A DNA stretch of 62,795 nt. It comes from Saccharofermentans sp. (GTDB taxonomy: Bacteria > Bacillota > Clostridia > Saccharofermentanales > Saccharofermentanaceae). Position 1 is the stretch's first letter, and every line of letters begins with the position of its first letter. The position numbers and the translations under genes were made by a program. A model generated the notes under the pieces. The model was not told where the DNA came from. It searched no databases and saw only the letters and a program-made list of their open reading frames with translations. Below, one piece after another: positions 8,089-16,826 of this stretch. The DNA is taken from assembly GCA_024682215.1 (NCBI GenBank), contig JAIKZM010000171.1:1-62795 (forward strand), written 5' to 3'.

Positions 8089-8793
8089 TTATATAAGTGA
8101 GCAGGCTTCTTCGACTGTCTGCGCCCTGTCATTCTTGAGAATGTCGAGCAACGCGGCAACCTGTGCACTTGTGCGGTATTCCTCGGGAACAAGCTCTTCG
8201 TAAAGTGCCATCTTATGAACGTTGCTTGTATGCAGATCGATCATCTTCTGGTTCAGGAGACCTTTTTTATATCTTTCCGAAAGCTCGGCATTGATCCTGT
8301 CAGCGCTGCTGTTATAGGTATTCTGTTTGCTCCTGGCGATCTTGACACCGATGATGATGATGGCTACGGCAACTATGATGGCTACCAGATAACCGATCAT
8401 GATATCGCCCATCATGTTCATTTCCAAAGCGCTCTTGCTGGCGCCCGGTTTATAAGGATTGTATGAATTGAGGTTCGTATACATTGAAAGGAGGGTCGCA
8501 AGTATATAAACGACAAAGTATCCGAGACCCGCTCCGATAATAAACGGCCAGAAGTATCTGATAAATGACTTCTTTTTCGCAGGCTGGGGTTCAGTAGCCG
8601 GGAAATTGTTCTGGGGCTTGATCATTGTTTCGAGTTCTTCACATTCTGAAAGAAGAGTGTGATACTCGGTCAGTTTTTGGATGAGTTCTTTTTTGTTCCT
8701 GACTTCGTCTTCCTGTCCGACAACGGTTCCGCACTTAAGGCAGACATGATCTCCTTCTTCCATTGGGCTGCCGCATTTTCTGCAAAACAACAT
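8089..8793 (-). CDS. Zinc-ribbon membrane protein
   Basis: 234 residues. The N-terminal FCRKCG...HVCLKCG forms a zinc ribbon. A coiled region follows (KKELIQKLTEYHTLLSECEELETMI, 33-57), then two membrane segments (about 75-97 and 120-147). The C-terminal 85 residues are cytoplasmic and helical, ending with EEYRTSAQVAALLDILKNDRAQTVEEA. AGGAGG precedes the ATG. It is separated from the signalling operon upstream by a strong terminator and lies 36 bases before the 596-residue membrane protein, with which it may be co-transcribed. Function unknown. Confidence 0.8.
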   Translation of the reverse strand: MLFCRKCGSPMEEGDHVCLKCGTVVGQEDEVRNKKELIQKLTEYHTLLSECEELETMIKPQNNFPATEPQPAKKKSFIRYFWPFIIGAGLGYFVVYILATLLSMYTNLNSYNPYKPGASKSALEMNMMGDIMIGYLVAIIVAVAIIIIGVKIARSKQNTYNSSADRINAELSERYKKGLLNQKMIDLHTSNVHKMALYEELVPEEYRTSAQVAALLDILKNDRAQTVEEACSLI

Positions 8794-8838
8794 GTTTTGT
8801 TCCTCCTGATAATCTATCTTTTATTCCTTATCCTTTTC

Positions 8839-8866
8839 GAAAAAACCTGTGCACATTGACACAGGC
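8839..8866 (-). terminator. Terminator of the FecR/cyclase/GGDEF operon
   Basis: On the minus strand CCTGTG pairs with CACAGG around an 8-base loop and is followed by six T residues. It lies 50 bases after the MBL-GAF-GGDEF gene and separates that unit from the downstream zinc-ribbon gene. Confidence 0.87.
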
Positions 8867-8915
8867 TTTTCGATAAAACAATCATACAGTAATAAATTTA
8901 AATTTACAAATCCGG

Positions 8916-10649
8916 TTACTCCCAGCAAACTTTGTTCCTTCCGGTTTCTTTCGCATTGTAAAGTCTCTCGTCTGCTTTGCTGATGTTCTCTTCGATCGAT
9001 TTGTCGGGATCGAACTGCGCACATCCGAAACTGAGTGTGCACCTGAGGGTATTGCCGTCTGCTTCGATGTCGGAGCCCATAAGCTTGACCCTGATCGCTT
9101 CAGCCTTTTTAACGGCGCCTTCAAGATCCGTGTCGCGCATTACCATGACGAATTCCTCGCCGCCCCATCTGTAAACGCAGTCCTTGTCGGAGCATGTCGA
9201 CTCGATAAGGTGGGATGTGAATTCGAGAACGTCATCGCCGGCGTTGTGTCCGTATGTATCGTTGACTCTCTTGAAATAGTCGATGTCACAGATGAATACG
9301 CACATTGTAAGGTCGGAACCTGAAATGAGGTAATCCTTGTATTTCTTGGCGAAATCGTAATAGAAGCCCATTCTGTTCTTGAGGCCCGTAAGCCTGTCGT
9401 GATGGGAATCTTCAAGGAAAGTCTCCGATTCGAGAGCGATGCCGCAGATGAGAGCAGCAAGCGATAGTTTCTTAGGGTCGATCTCGCTGTCAAAGCCTTT
9501 ATCGCCATTCTTGTTTATGAGCTGGAGCGCGCCGATGAAATCACCGTTCACGTCAGCGACAGGGAGGACCAGAACGGATTTTGTCCTGTATCCGGTCTTC
9601 AGATCGATGTCTTTGTTGAAATCGGGATCCGAATAGGGATCGTTTACGATGAGAGCCTTTCTGTATCTCAAAGCCTTTCCGACAAGACCCGTGTTGTCGG
9701 GAATGACGATCTTATCAACACCTGTGGCCGACATGGTCCAAAGCTGCTGGTTTCTCTTGTCCCATTTCCAGAAACTCGCCCTGTCGGCATCTACGATGGT
9801 CTTTCCGAGTTCCGTAAGATATGTGAACAGCTTGGTGTGATCCTTGTTGTTGTTCGTGCACATGTCTTTGTAGAGACTGTCAGTAATATCGAAAATGCCT
9901 GAAAGCATCCTGCCGGTATCTTCCGCAGTGAAGCCGCCCTGTCTCAGTGGCGCGAACTCGGCGCCTGTGTCCTTCATTACCTCGGCGATCTTCTTTTCGT
10001 TATCCAGATGCATCAGATAGACGCGGATACCCTTGGAAACGTAATCACGGATCTTGTCATGCATCTTTTCGCAATGGAGATGGACCGGAGAAGGGAAAGC
10101 CGACATTTCGATGTAGGCATATGAGCTTTCGAGGATGTATTTGTCGAAAGGCTCGAGGGTGTTGGTGTCACCTGTATAGACAACTTTTCTGCCTTCGATG
10201 TTAAGGACATAGCCGAAGCATTTTCCGGCCAGTTCGTCTGTGTGAACGGTCGGGATAGTGCGTTCGAGCCAGCCGGCTTTGAATTCCTCGGTGCTGGTAA
10301 GGTTGTACCAGGAATCGTTGCAGCCTTCTATCCTCAGAAAATAGAGGTGAAGATCGGTCTCGACCTCTTTTGAGGGTGCGATGACCGTGATGGGTGTTCT
10401 TAAGACAAAATGAAGCAGATCGATAAGCATTCCGATGCCGCTAATGTGGTCACCGTGAGTATGGGTAACGAGTACATATACATGATCAAAAGCTGACAGA
10501 TCGATATCTGAATTGCTTATCTCCCTGTTGTTGAGTTTTTCGAAAGAACTCATCGGACAATCGATAAGCACCAGATTATTGCCGTCGATAAAATATGCGC
10601 TGTTCTGCTCGTCAGTAAAAGCGGAACCTCTGCCAAGAAATGTCAGCAT
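8916..10649 (-). CDS. MBL-fold - GAF - GGDEF diguanylate cyclase
   Basis: 577 residues. Residues 1-245 are a metallo-beta-lactamase fold of RNase Z-like layout: THTHGDH (62-68), His136, Asp161 (YTGDTNT) and His214 are all in place, so two metals could be bound. Residues about 265-415 form a GAF domain (ASFWKWDKRNQQLW, GLVGKALRYRKALIVNDPYSDPDF split across it). Residues 418-577 are a GGDEF domain with intact GGEEF (496-500) and DIDYFKRVND; the RxxD inhibitory site is absent. It should make c-di-GMP in the cytosol, gated by GAF and possibly by an MBL reaction. Only 2 bases separate it from the CHASE2 cyclase gene upstream, with GGAGG before the ATG. Confidence 0.92.
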   Translation of the reverse strand: MLTFLGRGSAFTDEQNSAYFIDGNNLVLIDCPMSSFEKLNNREISNSDIDLSAFDHVYVLVTHTHGDHISGIGMLIDLLHFVLRTPITVIAPSKEVETDLHLYFLRIEGCNDSWYNLTSTEEFKAGWLERTIPTVHTDELAGKCFGYVLNIEGRKVVYTGDTNTLEPFDKYILESSYAYIEMSAFPSPVHLHCEKMHDKIRDYVSKGIRVYLMHLDNEKKIAEVMKDTGAEFAPLRQGGFTAEDTGRMLSGIFDITDSLYKDMCTNNNKDHTKLFTYLTELGKTIVDADRASFWKWDKRNQQLWTMSATGVDKIVIPDNTGLVGKALRYRKALIVNDPYSDPDFNKDIDLKTGYRTKSVLVLPVADVNGDFIGALQLINKNGDKGFDSEIDPKKLSLAALICGIALESETFLEDSHHDRLTGLKNRMGFYYDFAKKYKDYLISGSDLTMCVFICDIDYFKRVNDTYGHNAGDDVLEFTSHLIESTCSDKDCVYRWGGEEFVMVMRDTDLEGAVKKAEAIRVKLMGSDIEADGNTLRCTLSFGCAQFDPDKSIEENISKADERLYNAKETGRNKVCWE

Positions 10650-10651
10650 CT

Positions 10652-12451
10652 TTATTCCTCCGGTCCGATAAGACGCAGGATCTCAAATCCGTCAGCCTTA
10701 CCTTTTAGTTTTATAGGCGTCTCAAGCGGTTCACACTTCATACGCCCTTTAAGGGCATCCGCTACCACACGGCTTACGTAGATCGTGCTGCCGGGGGCGT
10801 TTGCCTCAAGTCTTGCAGATGTATTTACTGTATCACCAATAGCGGTATAGTCCATACGTCTTTCGGATCCCATGTTTCCGACGACTGCGGGACCGTAATG
10901 AACGCCGACACCGACGTGGATCTCTTCATTGATCTCCTTCTTGAGCTTTTCGGAAAGTTCCTCTGCGCCCTTTACGATATCAAGGGCAGTGCAGGCCGCG
11001 TGATAGATGGCTTCATCGTCTTTGATGGGCGCACCCCAGAATGCCATGGTGGCATCGCCGATGAACTTGTCGAGCGTTCCCTGGTATCTTTCAACGCAGG
11101 CGCTGGTCATGGAAAGATACTGATTGAGTATATACACGACTTCTTCAGGGGAAAGTCTTTCGGACATGGTCGTGAATCCCCTGACATCAACGAAAAGAAC
11201 AGCTATGTCAACGGTCTTGCCGCCGAGCTTGAGGCTTTCCGTACCTTCCTTGAGGATCTCTTCAACGACATTGGGAGCAACGTATCTTTCGAAAGTCCTT
11301 GTTACGTTCTGCCTTTCGAGAGCTGCCCTGATATAGTTCTGACCGACGCTGATAATGAATATGATCAAGAGCCCCAGCGGGATCCATAAAGCGTGGGTGA
11401 TCAGACCGAGCGAGAAGAGCCATACGCTCAGGCCGATCGAAAGAGCTTCGCCCGCTACAAGGACCGGTACGGTAAAAACGGGCTTTCTGTTATTGCAGAA
11501 AAGGAAGAAAGCGAAGCAAATGATCCACATTGCACCGATCTGGAAATATTCGGGTGCATCGTTCTTGTAATTGCCGTCCAAAAGACACTGGATGACATTG
11601 GCCTGGTACTCAACACCGTACATCATGCCTGCCTTTTCGATGGGGGTGATATAAGCGTCCTGAAGACCTACTGTATAAGGTCCGATCAGAACGATCTTGT
11701 CTTTGAAATGCATGAGGCCGACTTCGCCGTTGACGACCTTGCTGAGGTTGATTCCTTCATAAAAGAAGCCTGGCCTGTTCGTAAAGGTAACGTAGAAGTG
11801 GCCTCTTTCATCCGTCGGAGGTTTTTTGATCTGTGAACCGTGTTTCTCGGCATAGATCCTTGCGGATTCATAGGGCATTGAATAAACGCGTTTTCCTTCC
11901 GGTTCGACATAAAGGAACGCGTGGCGGGCCACGCCGTCAGTATCGTACATGACATTGATGCAGCCCTGTGTCGTAACGTTCTTCAGTTCATCGTAAGGTT
12001 CTTCGTAGCCGAGGACCGCAAAATAATCGATTACGGCTGAAGCGCTTCCGAAAAAGGTGGTCTTCTTACCAAAACTTGCCTGAGTTGCGGTAACGACGTT
12101 ACCGAGTTTTTCCGCAGCCTTGGCGAGCCTTGTGTCACCTTCGAAGGAGGAAGTGCCTGAATACATGGTGTCAACTGCAACTACGGCAGGACGGTTCTCG
12201 GGTTCTGATGCAAGTTTTTCCAGGACATTTGCCATGACAGACCTGTCCCATGTGTGATACGGACCGAAATTCTTTATGTCCTCATCATCGATTCCGATTA
12301 TGACGATCGGACTTTCTGCGTATACCGGGCGCTGATACAGTTTGTCTTCAAGCCACAACTCGGGACTTCTGAAAACCTTGCTTACACATAGCAGTGTCAT
12401 CAGTGTAGCCAGGAACAACGCAGCTATAAGGTTCTTGGTCTGTTTACTCAT
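10652..12451 (-). CDS. CHASE2-domain class III adenylate cyclase
   Basis: 599 residues. There is one N-terminal membrane segment (8-26), an extracellular CHASE2 sensor (about 30-300, starting PIVIIGIDDEDIKNFG), three closely spaced membrane helices (about 305-370), and a C-terminal class III cyclase (about 410-599). Catalytic residues are present: metal Asp422 (FVDVRGFT) and Asp466 (FIGDATMAFWGAP), Lys462 and Asp534 (DYTAIGD) as the adenine-specifying pair, and Asn543 and Arg547. cAMP production is therefore expected. It lies between two FecR-domain genes upstream and a diguanylate cyclase downstream, with gaps of 16 and 2 bases, so all are probably one operon. Confidence 0.93.
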   Translation of the reverse strand: MSKQTKNLIAALFLATLMTLLCVSKVFRSPELWLEDKLYQRPVYAESPIVIIGIDDEDIKNFGPYHTWDRSVMANVLEKLASEPENRPAVVAVDTMYSGTSSFEGDTRLAKAAEKLGNVVTATQASFGKKTTFFGSASAVIDYFAVLGYEEPYDELKNVTTQGCINVMYDTDGVARHAFLYVEPEGKRVYSMPYESARIYAEKHGSQIKKPPTDERGHFYVTFTNRPGFFYEGINLSKVVNGEVGLMHFKDKIVLIGPYTVGLQDAYITPIEKAGMMYGVEYQANVIQCLLDGNYKNDAPEYFQIGAMWIICFAFFLFCNNRKPVFTVPVLVAGEALSIGLSVWLFSLGLITHALWIPLGLLIIFIISVGQNYIRAALERQNVTRTFERYVAPNVVEEILKEGTESLKLGGKTVDIAVLFVDVRGFTTMSERLSPEEVVYILNQYLSMTSACVERYQGTLDKFIGDATMAFWGAPIKDDEAIYHAACTALDIVKGAEELSEKLKKEINEEIHVGVGVHYGPAVVGNMGSERRMDYTAIGDTVNTSARLEANAPGSTIYVSRVVADALKGRMKCEPLETPIKLKGKADGFEILRLIGPEE

Positions 12452-12467
12452 AGGTCAGTACTGATCG

Positions 12468-13712
12468 TTAACCGATTATTCCTCCGTCGGATAAGGATTG
12501 CAGATATTCAACATAGTAAGTGGTGTTGCCCATCATGAACATGAGCACGTACCTGTATCCGCCTACGGTCGAATAATCGTAGGTGAGAGACTTCCAGCCC
12601 TTTGAGTATCCGAGGAACGTAGGCTCATCGGAATCGAGATTCTTGCCTACTATATAGACCTTATGTCCGTCATAAGTCTTGCCCCAGACAACCTTGGTGT
12701 AACCGGAAGGAACCTTGGGCTCAGAAGATGTCTTCTTTTTCTTTTTCTTTCTGACAGGGGCCTTTGTGACTTTCTTGACAGGCTTCTTCGTAACCTTCTT
12801 TGCAGGCTTCGTAGTCTCCGGAGGCGGAGTTGTCTCAGAAGGTTCTGTCGGAGCCGTGGTGGTCTCGGAAGTTGTTGTTTCGGGAACCGTAGTCGTAGTA
12901 GCAGACGTGGGTTCCGGTACGATGCTGCCGTCTGCTATGCCGCGGAGTATGTTCCTGAGCTTGTCCTTATCCCAGTCGAGGTAGTTGCTCATTCTCGTCA
13001 GGAGATCATCGTTGTCTGCGATCCATCCGAGCATGAATCCCGTGAAATCATCTTCGGTGATGTCGGTGAGCTTGAATTCAACGCTGTCATGGAGATTGTC
13101 GTTCTCGTAGAAGTAGACCTGGACCTTCTGGCCGCCGGAGACTTTTACCGATCTCGTGACGTTATCTTTTGGATTCGTAGCAGATACCGTAACCTCGCCG
13201 TCGGTGACCATTACCGATTCGCGGAAATCATCTTTTGAATCGTAATAGACGATACCGGAGGTTCCTCTGATACCTGCAGTCATTGTGGATGTCTTGATCT
13301 CGAATTTCTCGTCTTCCTTGAGTTTCTCGGTGACGTTGAAGAATACGGCGCCCTTGGTGAGTTTAAGCTCTAACTGTTTTCTTCTCTTTCTGAATTCGGC
13401 CCTGCTGTCATTCTGAAGGGTTACGATCTTGGTGTCATCCATGCCGATGGATGCAAGACCATCAGCGCCTGTGATCAAAGCATCGCCGGACTGGAACCTG
13501 AGATTCTCCATAACAGGTTTCGTTACGCCCTTGGAATCCTCAAGATTTACAGTTCCCTGGATCCGGAGGAGCCTCATCGTGTTCGCCAGCATATTGTTCC
13601 TGAAGACTGCAAAGCAGATAACAGCCGCAGCAACGACGATAACAGCCGCAATGCATGAAATTACGACCTTTTCCTTTTTTGTAAGACTCTTTAACTTGTT
13701 GCCTATACCCAT
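12468..13712 (-). CDS. FecR-domain single-pass surface protein 1
   Basis: 414 residues from the ATG at 13712 (AAGGGTGG 5 bases upstream, preferred over a GTG 9 bases earlier). A short Lys-rich cytoplasmic tail and a membrane helix (about 17-37) are followed by a FecR-like beta domain (about 45-200) with RIQGTVNLEDSKG, GDALITGADGLASI, LTKGAVFFNV and MTAGIRGTSGIVYYD. A Thr/Pro linker and a Lys-rich stretch (KKVTKKPVKKVTKAPVRKKK) precede a C-terminal domain of about 75 residues. It is a paralogue of the gene at 13799-14833. The FecR domain outside the membrane beside a CHASE2 cyclase suggests an envelope-signal partner; this is inference. Confidence 0.88.
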   Translation of the reverse strand: MGIGNKLKSLTKKEKVVISCIAAVIVVAAAVICFAVFRNNMLANTMRLLRIQGTVNLEDSKGVTKPVMENLRFQSGDALITGADGLASIGMDDTKIVTLQNDSRAEFRKRRKQLELKLTKGAVFFNVTEKLKEDEKFEIKTSTMTAGIRGTSGIVYYDSKDDFRESVMVTDGEVTVSATNPKDNVTRSVKVSGGQKVQVYFYENDNLHDSVEFKLTDITEDDFTGFMLGWIADNDDLLTRMSNYLDWDKDKLRNILRGIADGSIVPEPTSATTTTVPETTTSETTTAPTEPSETTPPPETTKPAKKVTKKPVKKVTKAPVRKKKKKKTSSEPKVPSGYTKVVWGKTYDGHKVYIVGKNLDSDEPTFLGYSKGWKSLTYDYSTVGGYRYVLMFMMGNTTYYVEYLQSLSDGGIIG

Positions 13713-13798
13713 AAGAACCACCCTTCTTATTAAAAGGCCATTACGTTAGAGTATATTATATCAGTTAAAAAGTTCAGACGCGAGAGTACAAAAGATTA

Positions 13799-14833
13799 TC
13801 AGATGCCGCAGCCGTTGTTGCCTGAAGTCTCTCTGGCAGGAGTGGTTGCTTTCTTGGTCGACTTCTTTTTGGCGGGCTTTCTGGTAGGCTTTCTCGTCGG
13901 TTTTCTTGTCGGTTTCTTAGTAGGCTTTTTAGTGGGTGTGGGTGCTTTAGTCGTTTCCGCTGAAGTCTCCTCTGAAGAAGCCTGTGTAGTTTCCTTTGTT
14001 GTTTCCTTTGAAGTCTCTGATGTTTCAGCAGTTCCGGAAGAAGCGGGGTTGAGCTCGCCGCTTGCTTTTCCGGCCATTGCGTTTCTGAGATTATTGATGT
14101 CCCATCCCGTAAATTCGCTTATCCTGCCGAGGAGAGCATTGTCGTCAGCGAGCCAGTCGAGTCTGAAGCTGGAAAAATCAGCCGCTGTGATCTCGTTAAG
14201 AACGAACTCAACGCTGTCGTGCTTTGCGTCATTCTCGTAGAAATATACTTTGACGCTCTTGCCGCCTTCGACTTTAACGGAACGGGTAACGTTGTCTGAA
14301 GGATTTGTTGCAGATACCTCAACAACACCGTCAGTAACCATGAGCGCTTCACGGTTGTTGTCCTTTGCATCGTAGTAAACGATACCGGAAGTGCCTCTGA
14401 TGCCTGCAGTCATTGTGGATGTCTTGATCTCGAATTTCTCGTCGGATCTGAGCTTTTCGGTTACGTTGAAGAATACAGCGCCCTTTGTGAGCTTGAGCTC
14501 AAGCTGAGTTCCCTTTTTTTCGAATTCGGTGCGGCTGTCGTTCTGGAGAGTGACGATCTTTGTGTCATCAAGCCCTACTGAAGCAAGGCCGTCAGATCCC
14601 GTGATAAGGGCATCTCCGGACTGGAACTTGAAATTGTCAATGACAGGTTTAACGGCACCTTTTGAATCTTCAATGCTGACAGTTCCTTCTGAACGCAGAA
14701 GTCTCATCGTGGTTGCAAGATTGTTCTTATTGCATGCTGTTGCGAAAGCAACGGCTGCAGCGGCGGCCAAAACCGCAACGATGATAAAGTTCCTTTTGCT
14801 TCTGGGTTTTACAGCATTTTCTTTTTGTGTCAT
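13799..14833 (-). CDS. FecR-domain single-pass surface protein 2
   Basis: 344 residues. Layout is as in the neighbour: Lys/Arg-rich N-terminus, membrane helix (about 15-32), then a FecR-like domain nearly identical over long blocks (GTVSIEDSKGAVKPV, QSGDALITGSDGLAS, KFEIKTSTMTAGIRGT). A Ser/Thr/Glu linker follows. The tail from about residue 295 is an array of Lys-Pro-Thr units (KKPTRKPTRKPTRKPAKKK) and, unlike its paralogue, has no folded C-terminal domain. The cationic tail could bind wall polymers. GGTGATCTT precedes the ATG. It is the first gene of the likely four-gene operon. Confidence 0.87.
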   Translation of the reverse strand: MTQKENAVKPRSKRNFIIVAVLAAAAAVAFATACNKNNLATTMRLLRSEGTVSIEDSKGAVKPVIDNFKFQSGDALITGSDGLASVGLDDTKIVTLQNDSRTEFEKKGTQLELKLTKGAVFFNVTEKLRSDEKFEIKTSTMTAGIRGTSGIVYYDAKDNNREALMVTDGVVEVSATNPSDNVTRSVKVEGGKSVKVYFYENDAKHDSVEFVLNEITAADFSSFRLDWLADDNALLGRISEFTGWDINNLRNAMAGKASGELNPASSGTAETSETSKETTKETTQASSEETSAETTKAPTPTKKPTKKPTRKPTRKPTRKPAKKKSTKKATTPARETSGNNGCGI

Positions 14834-14900
14834 AAGATCACCCGTCCTTTTGTTTCTCGGTTAGGATCATTTTACCATTTGATGCGAGTTTAATGACGGA

Positions 14901-15353
14901 TCATTTGTGTATATACAGTCTTGTTTTCTCCGGTTCTCCGTCACCCTGAGCCATACAGAGGAACTCCCAGCCGTACCGTTCATAAAATCCGATGTGATCC
15001 GTAACAAGATAAACAGGAGAGATGCCTTTTGATCTCAGGTCTTCGACGGCTAAGTCCAAAAGTCTTCCTGCGATGCCGCGGCTGCGGTATTCCTCTTCGG
15101 TAAAAACTGCGCAGATATTAGGTTTCAGATCTTTGCGGTCATGGAAATCGTTTTCGATTACGCCCATGCCGGCGACGATTTTATCACTGTAAAGGCAAAG
15201 ATACCAGCCGTATTCGGAATCCCCGCAAAGGTATTGATCCATGCACTCAAGATACGCTTGTGCAGGAACACCCCATTTGCAGTGGAACCATTCCGCAGCG
15301 TCGTTCTTAAGCTCCGGCATTTCTCTTAAGGTTATGTATTTCAGATCTTTCAT
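14901..15353 (-). CDS. GNAT-family N-acetyltransferase
   Basis: 150 residues, a single GNAT domain. The acetyl-CoA pyrophosphate loop is EEYRSRGIAGRLLDLAVEDL (Q/RxxGxA/G type), preceded by the beta-4 strand PNICAVFT and followed by PVYLVTDHIGFYERYGWEF, the typical C-terminal beta-alpha-beta. The substrate cannot be inferred. It is transcribed away from the TetR operon and separated from the FecR operon by 67 bases. Confidence 0.9.
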   Translation of the reverse strand: MKDLKYITLREMPELKNDAAEWFHCKWGVPAQAYLECMDQYLCGDSEYGWYLCLYSDKIVAGMGVIENDFHDRKDLKPNICAVFTEEEYRSRGIAGRLLDLAVEDLRSKGISPVYLVTDHIGFYERYGWEFLCMAQGDGEPEKTRLYIHK

Positions 15354-15415
15354 TACTATTCTCCTGAAATAAGACTTTGCAGCGGTCTCAAGCAGATTAT
15401 ATCACGGGATCGGAC

Positions 15416-15464
15416 TTGACAGGCTAATTCCAATTAGCTATACTCTGGCTAATTTGAATTAGCC
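15416..15464 (+). promoter_or_regulatory. TetR promoter with two tandem palindromic operators
   Basis: A consensus promoter: TTGACA (15416-15421), a 17-base spacer and TATACT (15439-15444). The spacer is filled by a near-palindrome GGCTAATT-CC-AATTAGCT (15422-15439). The start-site region holds a perfect copy GGCTAATT-TG-AATTAGCC (15447-15464). The two centres are 25 bases apart. This is the expected arrangement for autorepression by the TetR protein encoded 20 bases downstream. Confidence 0.88.
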
Positions 15465-15483
15465 GACTGACCGGGAGGTTGCA

Positions 15484-16101
15484 ATGGATACAAAACAAAG
15501 GATACTGGATGAGGCGCTCACACTCTTTTCAGAGAAGGGATATGCCAACGTTTTCGTCGGAGAGATCGCTGACCGTGTGGGGATAAAGGCGCCTTCTCTT
15601 TATAAGCATTACAAAAACAAGAGGGCGATCTTCGATGCGATAATCGATGAGATGAACTCGAGGTTTGTCGAACAGGCAAAGGCGTTAAACATTAACGGAA
15701 CGGATGCTTCGGCCGATTCGGAGATATACCGGAACATGTCGGAAGACAATCTTCTCGTGCTTGGCCGCCAGCTGTTTCTCTATTATCTCCACGACGACTA
15801 CAACAAGCGCTTCAGGAAGATGCTGACGATCGAGCAGTTCAACAATAAGGAACTTGCTGACATCTACACAAAGCTTTACGTTGACGATCCTCTTTCATAT
15901 CAGAGCATGCTGCTCGGGATGGTTGCTTCCGCAGGTCTCCTTCACACGGATAATGTGGAGATAATGACACTTCATTTCTATGCTCCGATCTATTATCTCC
16001 TGACGATCTGCGACCGGGATCCCTCAAGGGAGCCCAAAGCGCTTGAGACGCTGGATGCACACATAAAACAGTTTGACAGGATCTACGGGAGGGAAAGATG
16101 A
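15484..16101 (+). CDS. TetR/AcrR-family transcriptional regulator
   Basis: 205 residues. The N-terminal TetR DNA-binding domain is MDTKQRILDEALTLFSEKGYANVFVGEIADRVGIKAPSLYKHYKNK (split here: helix-turn-helix about 24-50). The C-terminal ligand domain shows no clear relative. GGGAGG lies 5 bases before the ATG. The two GGCTAATT/AATTAGCC palindromes in its own promoter indicate autorepression, relieved by an unknown small molecule. Its stop overlaps the start of the flavoprotein gene, so the two are co-expressed. Confidence 0.93.
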   Translation: MDTKQRILDEALTLFSEKGYANVFVGEIADRVGIKAPSLYKHYKNKRAIFDAIIDEMNSRFVEQAKALNINGTDASADSEIYRNMSEDNLLVLGRQLFLYYLHDDYNKRFRKMLTIEQFNNKELADIYTKLYVDDPLSYQSMLLGMVASAGLLHTDNVEIMTLHFYAPIYYLLTICDRDPSREPKALETLDAHIKQFDRIYGRER

Positions 16102-16817
16102 TGAAGATTACGGTAATAAATGCAACGGAGAAAAAGGGCGTAACATACAGACTAAAGGAGATCTTCCTCGAACCTTTCAGAGAAAATGCGGACATAACCG
16201 AATTCTATCTGCCGAAGGATGGTCCCGGATTTTGCACCGGATGTACAAACTGCTTTCGGGAGAAACAGGAAATGTGCAAAGATGCCGCGTGTGTTCAAAG
16301 GATCGAGAAAGCCATGCTTGAAGCAGACCTTCTGGTCTTTACGTCACCTGCTTATGTGTTTCATACGACCGGAGCAATGAAGACGCTGCTCGATCATTTC
16401 GGGTACCGCTGGATGCCGCACCGTCCGGCAAAAGAGATGTTCGGAAAGCGCGCGGTCATAATCACGCAGTGTCTGGGAGCAGGCGGATCTTCGACTGCCA
16501 AAGACATTCATGACAGCCTTTCGTGGTGGGGAGTAAGCTGTGTTAAAAAGAGCTCGTTCAAACTGATGAGTGAGATCAACTGGGACAAGATCCCCGAAAA
16601 AAAGCGCAGCGAAATGAGATCGAAACTTATCCGACTGGCAGAGCGGATGCTGAAGATCGATTACTCAAGGCCTGCCCATACCAATCTCATCGTGAAGGCT
16701 AAGTTTATGGCAGTCAGGATGCTGCAGACAGATCTCGGAAAAAAGAATCCGGAATACACCGACTTTAAATACTGGAAAGCTAACGGATGGCTCGGTAAAA
16801 CAAGGCCCTGGAAGTAA
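16098..16817 (+). CDS. Flavodoxin-fold NAD(P)H-dependent oxidoreductase
   Basis: 239 residues. The N-terminal MKITVINATEKKGVTYRL is the FMN-phosphate loop of the NADPH-dependent FMN reductase/flavodoxin-like family. GFCTGCTNCF (about 44-53) with a third Cys in EMCKDA is the Cys-containing segment common in this group, and SPAYVFHTTGAMKTLLDHFGYRW is the typical flavin-binding helix. It probably reduces flavins, quinones or related electrophiles in the cytosol. It overlaps the TetR gene by 4 bases, suggesting induction by the compound it handles. Two adjacent ATG codons make the start ambiguous by one residue. Confidence 0.9.
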   Translation: MMKITVINATEKKGVTYRLKEIFLEPFRENADITEFYLPKDGPGFCTGCTNCFREKQEMCKDAACVQRIEKAMLEADLLVFTSPAYVFHTTGAMKTLLDHFGYRWMPHRPAKEMFGKRAVIITQCLGAGGSSTAKDIHDSLSWWGVSCVKKSSFKLMSEINWDKIPEKKRSEMRSKLIRLAERMLKIDYSRPAHTNLIVKAKFMAVRMLQTDLGKKNPEYTDFKYWKANGWLGKTRPWK

Positions 16818-16826
16818 AAGAATATC

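Noticed and set aside
13850..13930. Direct DNA repeats
   Set aside because: They encode the KPTR repeats of the FecR protein tail.
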